Source: Paucimonas sp. | GTDB taxonomy: Bacteria > Pseudomonadota > Gammaproteobacteria > Burkholderiales > Burkholderiaceae_D | DNA length: 6,842 nt | Direction of reading: 5' to 3' | Assembly (NCBI GenBank): GCA_029266815.1 | Contig: JAQSWC010000106.1 | Location: 1 to 6,842, forward strand | In this document: in pieces, positions 1-4,698 of the stretch | How the letters are laid out: every line of letters begins with the position of its first letter | Position numbering within the stretch: the first letter of the stretch is position 1 | The notes under the pieces: generated by a model | The model's input: the letters and a program-made list of their open reading frames with translations, nothing else | What the model was told of the DNA's origin: nothing | Database searches by the model: none | Program-made: the position numbers and the translations under genes

Positions 1-1
1 G

Positions 2-397
2 CCGCAATTCGGTCTGGTGGATAACGACAGCGGCATTGCCCTTGTAGCGGTAGCGGTTTTTGTCGGGCACCTGTGGCCGGTCTTCTTCCGGTTCAAGGGA
101 GGGAAGGGCGTTGCTACCGCATTGGGCGTGTTGATCGGATTGAACGTCTGGCTCGGGCTTGCCACGCTCGTCACATGGCTGGTGGTCGCTTATGCATTCC
201 GGTATTCATCACTGGCGGCATTGATTGCCAGCGTGTTCGCGCCTTTTTATTACGGCCTGTTGTTCGGCCTGGACGGCGGATTTTTTGCGGTGCTAGTCAT
301 GGCCGCCTTGCTGGTCTACCGCCACGGCAAGAATATCGCCAACCTGGTCGCCGGCAAGGAAAGCCGCATCGGCAGCAAGAAAAGCGGCGCGAAGTAA
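2..397 (+). CDS. plsY: Glycerol-3-phosphate acyltransferase PlsY, 3' part (start lies before the window)
   Basis: PlsY is an inner-membrane enzyme that moves the acyl group from acyl-phosphate (made by PlsX) to glycerol-3-phosphate, giving lysophosphatidic acid, the first step of phospholipid synthesis. The reading frame is open from base 2 with no stop, so the gene begins upstream. The GTG at 17 is only an internal valine codon. About 131 residues are present, against roughly 200 for the family, so the first third is missing. The family signature GHLWPVFFRFKGGKGVAT is intact; its glycine-rich loop belongs to the glycerol-3-phosphate/phosphate site. A second conserved block, YRHGKNIANLVAGKES, lies near the C-terminus. 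Hydrophobic stretches on both sides of the signature fit a multi-pass membrane protein. The stop is at 395-397, and the convergent tsaD stop begins 3 bp later. The family assignment is secure. Confidence 0.95.
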   Translation, partial: PQFGLVDNDSGIALVAVAVFVGHLWPVFFRFKGGKGVATALGVLIGLNVWLGLATLVTWLVVAYAFRYSSLAALIASVFAPFYYGLLFGLDGGFFAVLVMAALLVYRHGKNIANLVAGKESRIGSKKSGAK

Positions 398-400
398 TCC

Positions 401-1429
401 TCAGGCTGCCTTCAATTCATCGAGCGGCCAGCGTGGCTTGATGTTGAACGCATAGTCGCGCTGGGCAGCGTTTGGGTTGACGGCCAGCCGCATCGCGCCG
501 GCGAAGGCAATCATCGCGCCATTGTCGGTGCAGAATTCCAGTTCGGGGTAAAACACCTGAAACCGCTTCTTCGCAGCGGCGGCATTCAGGGATTCCCGCA
601 ACTGGCGGTTTGCGCCCACACCACCGGCAATCACCAGCCGCTTCAGGCCGGTCTGCTTCAACGCTGTCAGGCATTTCGCCGTCAGCACGTCGACAATGGC
701 ATCGACAAAGGCCCGGGCGAGATTGGCCTTGTCCTGATCGCAGATATTGGTTCGATGATTCTTCACCGCCGTCAGCACCGCTGTCTTCAATCCGGAAAAG
801 CTGAAATTCAGATCCTTTGAATGCAACATCGGTCGCGGCAGCTTGTAGACGGTGGGATCACCGAATTCAGCCAGCCGCGAAATCGCCGGCCCGCCCGGAT
901 AGCCGAGGCCCAGCAGCTTGGCTGATTTGTCGAATGCTTCGCCGGCGGCATCATCCACGGTTTCGCCGAGAAGTTCGTAGCGACCTACGCCGTCAACGCG
1001 CATGAGTTGCGTGTGCCCTCCGGAGACCAGGAGCGCGACAAAAGGGAATTCAGGCGGTTGGTTCGCCAGCAGTGGCGACAGCAGATGGCCTTCAAGATGA
1101 TGTACGCCGAGCACCGGTTTGTCGATTGCCAGTCCTATGCCACAGGCAATGGATGCGCCGACCAAGAGTGCGCCGGCAAGTCCGGGGCCTTGCGTATAGG
1201 CGATGGCGTCGATCGCGTCACGATCCAGCGCCGCATCGGCCAGCACTTTCTCGAGCAAGGGAATGGCCCGCCGAATATGGTCGCGCGAAGCGAGTTCCGG
1301 TACCACGCCGCCATACTCTTCATGCATTGCCACCTGGGAATGCAGCGCATGCGCAAGCAAGCCGCGCTCTGTGTCGTACAGCGCAATGCCGGTTTCATCG
1401 CACGAGGATTCAACGCCGAGAACTATCAT
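401..1429 (-). CDS. tsaD: tRNA N6-adenosine threonylcarbamoyltransferase TsaD
   Basis: TsaD transfers the threonylcarbamoyl group from threonylcarbamoyl-AMP to A37 of ANN-decoding tRNAs (t6A), working in the cytoplasm with TsaB, TsaE and TsaC. From the chosen ATG at 1429 the protein has 342 residues, close to the usual length of about 337. It starts MIVLGVESSCDETG, the typical ASKHA-fold N-terminus. Metal-binding histidines are at 111 and 115 (HHLEGH). SGGHT is at 136-140, a glycine-rich VIAGGVGANRQL segment follows, and the third metal ligand is D302 in CTDNGAMIAFAG. An in-frame ATG at 1456 would add nine residues (MALCFVRLI) that the family lacks. That ATG overlaps a probable -10 box, so I reject it. 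No good ribosome binding site precedes 1429. The gene converges with plsY and diverges from the ybiB-like gene. Nothing looks broken. Confidence 0.96.
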   Translation of the reverse strand: MIVLGVESSCDETGIALYDTERGLLAHALHSQVAMHEEYGGVVPELASRDHIRRAIPLLEKVLADAALDRDAIDAIAYTQGPGLAGALLVGASIACGIGLAIDKPVLGVHHLEGHLLSPLLANQPPEFPFVALLVSGGHTQLMRVDGVGRYELLGETVDDAAGEAFDKSAKLLGLGYPGGPAISRLAEFGDPTVYKLPRPMLHSKDLNFSFSGLKTAVLTAVKNHRTNICDQDKANLARAFVDAIVDVLTAKCLTALKQTGLKRLVIAGGVGANRQLRESLNAAAAKKRFQVFYPELEFCTDNGAMIAFAGAMRLAVNPNAAQRDYAFNIKPRWPLDELKAA

Positions 1430-1444
1430 GATGAGACGCACGAA

Positions 1445-1460
1445 GCAAAGCGCCATTGTA
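1445..1460 (-). promoter_or_regulatory. Probable tsaD promoter, -10 region
   Basis: Read on the minus strand, TACAAT lies at 1460-1455 and is followed by GGCGCTTTGC. This resembles the -10 plus start region found before the flavoprotein gene and before rpsU. Transcription would begin near 1448, leaving about 19 nt before the tsaD ATG at 1429. No convincing -35 box is seen 16-18 bp upstream, so the call rests on the -10 box and its position. Confidence 0.4.
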
Positions 1461-1512
1461 CGGGAAGCATTCGTCGGCCATGTGTTGGTGCGCTTCGGTG
1501 TAAGCTAGCGCG

Positions 1513-2484
1513 ATGGAAAAAGCAGCCCAACAAAACACATTTTCCGCAGCTCACTTCATCAAGGAAATCGGTCGAGGGAAGAAGGGCGCGCGCGATATGT
1601 CGCGCGAGGATGCGCGAACCTTGTATGCGGCGATGTTGGACCGAGCGGTCTCCGACCTGGAACTTGGCGCGATCCTGATCGCCATGCGGATCAAGGGGGA
1701 ATCGGTCGACGAGATTGCCGGTTTTCTTGAGGCGGCCGAAGCCTCGTTCGAGCGGCTTGACGCGCCGGACGGCCCTTTTGCGCCGATTGTCATTCCCAGC
1801 TATAACGGCGCGCGCAAGACGCCTAATCTGACTCCCTTGCTGGCATTGATGCTGGCGCGGGAAGGTGCGCCTGTCCTTGTGCATGGCGTGACGAGCGACG
1901 ACAAGCGAGTTACGACAGCAGAGATCTTTTCCGAGCTCGGCTTGCCACTTTGCGGTTCCCGCGAACACGCACTACAGCAGTTCTCGGAAGGGCGACCCGC
2001 TTTTGTTGCGATTGATGTGCTGGCGCCGAAAGTGGCGATGCTGCTGAACATCAGGCGGGTTCTTGGCTTGCGCAATTCCACTCACACGCTGGTGAAGATC
2101 ATGCAGCCATTTTCTTCCTCTGCACTGACGCTGACTTCCTATACGCATCCGGAATACCTGGCGATGCTGACCAGCTATTTTGCGGCGTTTGATTCGCGTG
2201 CTCGAGGCGATGCTTTCCTGATGCGCGGCACGGAAGGCGAAACGGTGGCCAATGCCCGGCGGGCCCAGCGCATAGACTGGTTTCATCAAGGTGCCTGCAC
2301 GACGCTGGTCGATCGCCAGGAACCGGTGGACGATGTGCCACCGCTGCCTGAAGAGCGCGATGCGCGGCAGACCGCCGCATGGATACGCGAGGCGCTGGAC
2401 GGACGCCAGCCGATTCCGGAGGCGATAGCGCAACAGGTTACCCATTGCCTTGCCGTGTCGAAAGAGATCAGACGCCGTTCCTGA
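1513..2484 (+). CDS. ybiB: YbiB-type nucleic-acid-binding protein (anthranilate phosphoribosyltransferase-like fold)
   Basis: The 323-residue protein has the two-domain layout of the TrpD/glycosyltransferase family 3 fold. A helical N-terminal part (about residues 1-75, including DMSREDARTLYAAML and AVSDLELGAILIAMRIKGES) is followed by an alpha/beta domain. The phosphoribosyltransferase PRPP loop (GTGGD type) is replaced by PSYNGARKTPNLTPLLAL at about 95-112. The KHGN-type motif is reduced to VLVHG at 121-125. This pattern matches YbiB, whose E. coli member is known to bind DNA and RNA and to lack the TrpD reaction; the exact cellular role is unsettled. No strong ribosome binding site is seen before the ATG, but the sequence MEKAAQQNTFSAAHFIKEIGRG reads as a plausible start. 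The gene diverges from tsaD (83-bp gap) and ends 43 bp before the flavoprotein gene. A role in tryptophan synthesis is unlikely. Confidence 0.85.
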   Translation: MEKAAQQNTFSAAHFIKEIGRGKKGARDMSREDARTLYAAMLDRAVSDLELGAILIAMRIKGESVDEIAGFLEAAEASFERLDAPDGPFAPIVIPSYNGARKTPNLTPLLALMLAREGAPVLVHGVTSDDKRVTTAEIFSELGLPLCGSREHALQQFSEGRPAFVAIDVLAPKVAMLLNIRRVLGLRNSTHTLVKIMQPFSSSALTLTSYTHPEYLAMLTSYFAAFDSRARGDAFLMRGTEGETVANARRAQRIDWFHQGACTTLVDRQEPVDDVPPLPEERDARQTAAWIREALDGRQPIPEAIAQQVTHCLAVSKEIRRRS

Positions 2485-2494
2485 AGAGTCCGAT

Positions 2495-2508
2495 TACAAT
2501 CGCGGCTT
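2495..2508 (+). promoter_or_regulatory. Possible promoter (-10 and start region) for the flavoprotein gene
   Basis: TACAATCGCGGCTT here matches the rpsU promoter segment at 3757-3770 (TATAATCGCCGCTT) at 12 of 14 positions. It lies just after the ybiB stop and about 20 nt before the ATG at 2528. No recognisable -35 hexamer sits at the right distance, so strength and use are uncertain. The flavoprotein gene could also be read through from ybiB. Confidence 0.35.
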
Positions 2509-2527
2509 CAATTCCACTCCCCTGCGC

Positions 2528-3724
2528 ATGGATAATCGTTTCGATGTTGCCGTGATCGGCGCCGGCGCCGCCGGCATGATGTGTGCCGCCGTGGCTGGGC
2601 AGCGCGGAAAGCGCGTGGTGCTGATCGACCATGCGGAAAAGCTGGCGGAGAAGATCCGCATTTCCGGAGGCGGGCGCTGCAACTTCACCAACCTGTATGC
2701 GACGCACCAGAATTACCTGTCGCGCAATCCGCACTTCTGCCGCAGTGCCCTGTCGCGCTATACCCCTCAGCATTTTCTCGACCTGGTAAAGCGTCATCGC
2801 ATTCCCTTTCACGAGAAGCATAAGGGGCAGCTTTTCTGCGACCGCTCGGCGGAAGATATTATCGGCATGTTGAAGGCCGAGTGCGAAGCCGGGCGGGTGG
2901 TGTGGCGCATGCCGATCGCGGTGCGCAAGATCGGCAAGGTCGGCAATGCCTATTCGCTGACCATTGACGGTGGCGAGATCGTGGCTGATCAAGTAGTAAT
3001 TGCAACGGGCGGATTATCGATTCCGAAAATCGGTGCGACGGATTTTGCCTTCCGCCTTGCGCGTCAATTCGATGTCGCTCTGGTCGAACCCAGACCGGCA
3101 CTGGTGCCGCTTACCTTCGAGCCCTCCGGCTGGCAGCGGTTCGTGCCGCTCGCCGGTGTATCGCTCGAAGTCGACGTGGAGGCCGGTGAGAAAAAAGAGC
3201 GCGGCCATTTTCGCGAAGACCTTCTGTTTACACATCGCGGCCTGTCGGGGCCAGCTATCCTTCAAATTTCGAGCTTCTGGCGTGAAAAAATGCCGCTGGT
3301 CTTGAATCTGGTGCCGGAGCTGGATGTCGGTGAGGCATTGATCGAGGGAAAGGCCAGGATCAAGAAAAACCTGGCTAATACCCTGGCGCAGTGGCTTCCC
3401 TCGCGCCTGGCGGAAGGCTGGCTGCAGGCAAACGGCTTCGCGCCCGAGGTTCGCATTGCCGATTTGCCGGACAAGCAACTGCGCAAAATCGGCGATTCCC
3501 TGAATCGCTGGACAAGCGTGCCGAACGGCTCCGAAGGCTATCGCAAGGCCGAGGTGACACTGGGCGGGGTCGATACCGGCGAACTTTCCCAGCAGACCAT
3601 GATGGCGATGAAAATGCCTGGCCTGTATTTCATCGGCGAGGCGGTGGATGTCACCGGCTGGCTAGGTGGCTACAACTTTCAATGGGCATGGGCCTCGGGT
3701 TATGCGGCTGGAATGGCCGTTTGA
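2528..3724 (+). CDS. HI0933/YhiN (BaiN-like) family FAD-dependent oxidoreductase
   Basis: This is a 398-residue cytosolic flavoprotein of about the usual family length (near 400). The N-terminal Rossmann motif GAGAAG is at 11-16, with D34 at the end of the second strand placed to hold the FAD ribose. The family hallmark SGGGRCNFTN is at 46-55. Later landmarks are ATGGLSIPKIGATDFAF, PALVPLTF, HRGLSGPAILQISSFW, and the C-terminal FAD block GEAVDVTGWLGGYNFQWAWASG at 370-391. The family is annotated as NAD(P)/FAD-dependent oxidoreductase, and some relatives are linked to bile-acid 7-dehydroxylation (BaiN). The E. coli-type YhiN substrate is not established, so no reaction is claimed. I chose the ATG at 2528 because family proteins begin shortly before the Rossmann strand (MDNRFDVAVIG). 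The in-frame ATG at 2450 would overlap ybiB and add 26 atypical residues. No clear ribosome binding site is seen. Confidence 0.9.
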   Translation: MDNRFDVAVIGAGAAGMMCAAVAGQRGKRVVLIDHAEKLAEKIRISGGGRCNFTNLYATHQNYLSRNPHFCRSALSRYTPQHFLDLVKRHRIPFHEKHKGQLFCDRSAEDIIGMLKAECEAGRVVWRMPIAVRKIGKVGNAYSLTIDGGEIVADQVVIATGGLSIPKIGATDFAFRLARQFDVALVEPRPALVPLTFEPSGWQRFVPLAGVSLEVDVEAGEKKERGHFREDLLFTHRGLSGPAILQISSFWREKMPLVLNLVPELDVGEALIEGKARIKKNLANTLAQWLPSRLAEGWLQANGFAPEVRIADLPDKQLRKIGDSLNRWTSVPNGSEGYRKAEVTLGGVDTGELSQQTMMAMKMPGLYFIGEAVDVTGWLGGYNFQWAWASGYAAGMAV

Positions 3725-3753
3725 ACAACCAGCTTCCATTTGGATTTCCGGCC

Positions 3754-3762
3754 TGCTATAAT
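3754..3762 (+). promoter_or_regulatory. Extended -10 promoter of rpsU
   Basis: TGCTATAAT carries a perfect TATAAT (3757-3762) with the TG of an extended -10 element one base upstream. Candidate -35 hexamers at 16-18 bp (for example TTCCAT at 3734-3739) are poor, which is common when the -10 is extended. Transcription would begin near 3769, giving a leader of about 30 nt before rpsU. This is the probable main promoter of the rpsU-yqeY-dnaG operon. Confidence 0.75.
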
Positions 3763-3799
3763 CGCCGCTTTCCCTAAAAATCTGGTTTGAGCTTTTTAC

Positions 3800-4012
3800 A
3801 TGACCACTATCCGCGTTAAAGAAAACGAGCCGTTCGAAGTCGCCATGCGTCGCTTCAAGCGCACTATTGAAAAAACCGGTCTGCTGACCGAGTTGCGTGC
3901 GCGCGAGTTTTACGAGAAGCCGACTGCTGAGCGCAAGCGCAAGCTCGCCGCTGCCGTGAAGCGCCACTACAAGCGCATCCGCAGCCAGCAACTGCCCAAG
4001 AAGCTCTACTGA
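3800..4012 (+). CDS. rpsU: 30S ribosomal protein S21
   Basis: S21 joins the small ribosomal subunit near the mRNA exit platform and helps initiation of translation. The 70-residue product has the standard S21 length and sequence: MTTIRVKENEPFEVAMRRFK at the start, then the conserved FYEKPTAERKRKL stretch and a very basic C-terminal half (RHYKRIR, PKKLY). The ribosome binding site is weak, only GAG at 3789-3791, 8 nt before the ATG. The gene stands first in the operon, straight after an extended -10 promoter, and is followed by hairpins that should limit read-through, so S21 can be made in larger amount than the primase and sigma factor downstream. A two-hairpin arrangement and an inserted palindromic element separate it from yqeY. 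Confidence 0.98.
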   Translation: MTTIRVKENEPFEVAMRRFKRTIEKTGLLTELRAREFYEKPTAERKRKLAAAVKRHYKRIRSQQLPKKLY

Positions 4013-4018
4013 TTTCCG

Positions 4019-4035
4019 GCCGCACGACGTGCGGC
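4019..4035 (+). other. GC-rich hairpin after rpsU
   Basis: A perfect 7-bp stem, GCCGCAC / GTGCGGC, closes on the triloop GAC just 7 bp after the rpsU stop. With one bulged G it can be extended by two pairs (CC 4016-4017 with GG 4036-4037). No T-run follows, so it is not a terminator alone. It may protect the rpsU mRNA 3' end or work together with the next hairpin. Confidence 0.6.
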
Positions 4036-4042
4036 GGCATTG

Positions 4043-4076
4043 AAAACCCGCTCCGGTAGTATCCGCAGCGGGTTTT
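4043..4076 (+). terminator. Rho-independent terminator-like hairpin after rpsU
   Basis: AAAACCCGCT (4043-4052) pairs perfectly with AGCGGGTTTT (4067-4076). Inside, CGG (4054-4056) can pair with CCG (4063-4065) across one C-C mismatch, leaving the loop TAGTAT. The U-tract is short (TTTT) and forms part of the stem, so termination may be partial. That would suit an attenuator between highly expressed rpsU and the less expressed yqeY-dnaG. The A-tract on the left could let it also act on the other strand, but no gene on that strand ends here. Confidence 0.7.
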
Positions 4077-4083
4077 GGCGTTT

Positions 4084-4208
4084 AACAGGCTGTCGAAAAA
4101 CCAATGCGCGGCCGATCTTTCGGCCTGCGATGCTCAGCGTACATAGCGTGCGCATGCGTTTCCTGGTCCGAATCTTCGGTCGCTTGCCACGTTTTTCGAC
4201 AGCCTGTT
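4084..4208. repeat. 125-bp imperfect palindrome with 17-bp terminal inverted repeats (MITE- or REP-like)
   Basis: The left end AACAGGCTGTCGAAAAA (4084-4100) is the exact reverse complement of the right end TTTTTCGACAGCCTGTT (4192-4208); C4101 and G4191 add one pair. The inner arms also match: 4108-4123 against the reverse complement of 4168-4183 at 12 of 16 positions. Each half holds its own small stem: GGCCGA-TCTT-TCGGCC at 4110-4125 and CCGA-ATCT-TCGG at 4168-4179. No protein is encoded. No clear target-site duplication flanks it. The size, terminal repeats and intergenic position suggest a non-autonomous miniature transposable element or a REP-type repeat. A fixed regulatory hairpin is the alternative. 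A copy count in the genome would decide. Confidence 0.7.
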
Positions 4209-4213
4209 TTTAT
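4184..4213 (+). promoter_or_regulatory. Possible yqeY promoter at the right end of the palindromic element
   Basis: TTGCCA (4184-4189, five of six consensus -35 bases) is followed after 18 bp by TTTTAT (4208-4213, four of six -10 bases). Transcription would start near 4220, shortly before the yqeY ribosome binding site. The -35 lies inside the element's right half, so the element may have supplied it. The -10 is weak, so this remains tentative. Confidence 0.3.
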
Positions 4214-4227
4214 TTTGAGAATGCTTT

Positions 4228-4234
4228 GGAGGAA
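4228..4234 (+). promoter_or_regulatory. Strong Shine-Dalgarno sequence of yqeY
   Basis: GGAGGAA ends just before ACC... at the yqeY start, with 4 nt between GGAGG and the ATG at 4237. It is the only near-consensus ribosome binding site in the window and confirms the yqeY start. Confidence 0.85.
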
Positions 4235-4236
4235 CC

Positions 4237-4686
4237 ATGAGCCTGAAAGAACAGATCACCGAAGACATGAAGGCCGCAATGCGCGCCAAGGACACGGCGA
4301 AGCTCGGCACCATCCGTCTTTTGACGGCTGCCATGAAGCAGAAGGAAGTGGATGAGCGCATCGAGCTGACCGATACCCATATCCTTGCCATCATCGAAAA
4401 GATGATCAAGCAGCGCAAGGATTCGATCACGCAATTCGAAGCCGGTGGACGTCAGGATCTGGCTGACAATGAAAAAGCGGAAGTACAAGTGCTGTCGGCT
4501 TACATGCCGGCTGCGCTGTCGGATGTGGAAGTGCAGGCTGCCGTTCAGTCTGCCGTGCAGGAAAGCGGCGCATCGGGTCCGCAGGATATGGGCAAGGTGA
4601 TGGCTATCCTGAAATCCAAGCTGGCTGGCCGCGCCGACATGACCGCTGTCTCCGGGCTGGTGAAGGCCGCGCTCACCAACGCGTAA
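4237..4686 (+). CDS. yqeY: GatB/YqeY domain-containing protein
   Basis: The 149-residue protein has the length and sequence of stand-alone YqeY: MSLKEQITEDMKAAMRAKD, then TIRLLTAAMKQKEVD, a middle segment IIEKMIKQRKDSITQFEAGGR, and a C-terminal helical part with ASGPQDMGKVMAILKSKLAGRADMTAVS. YqeY resembles the tRNA-binding C-terminal region of GatB, a subunit of the Asp/Glu-tRNA amidotransferase. It is thought to interact with tRNA, but its precise job is not settled. No amidotransferase active site is present. The start is fixed by a strong GGAGGAA site. It sits between rpsU and dnaG, an arrangement seen in many proteobacteria, and its stop is 12 bp before the dnaG start, so the two are surely co-transcribed. 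Confidence 0.93.
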   Translation: MSLKEQITEDMKAAMRAKDTAKLGTIRLLTAAMKQKEVDERIELTDTHILAIIEKMIKQRKDSITQFEAGGRQDLADNEKAEVQVLSAYMPAALSDVEVQAAVQSAVQESGASGPQDMGKVMAILKSKLAGRADMTAVSGLVKAALTNA

Positions 4687-4698
4687 CGCGGCAGCGCC

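Noticed and set aside
1430..1456. Upstream ATG start for tsaD
   Set aside because: The ATG overlaps the TACAAT -10 box, so it would not be in the mRNA, and the added MALCFVRLI is absent from the family.
1007..1678. 223-codon plus-strand ORF over tsaD and the start of ybiB
   Set aside because: It is antisense to tsaD and out of frame with ybiB, has no recognisable domain, and crosses the tsaD promoter region.
2450..2527. Upstream ATG start for the flavoprotein gene
   Set aside because: It would overlap the end of ybiB and add 26 residues (MPCRKRSDAVPEES...) unlike the family N-terminus; the ATG at 2528 sits right before the Rossmann strand.
4077..4236. Target-site duplication around the palindromic element
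   Set aside because: Flanks (TTTA on the left, TTTTATTTT on the right) are only low-complexity similar; no exact direct repeat could be defined with the same element borders.
4040..4240. 66-codon plus-strand ORF through the palindromic element
   Set aside because: It spans the terminator hairpin and the inverted repeats, has no start signal, and overlaps the yqeY start.
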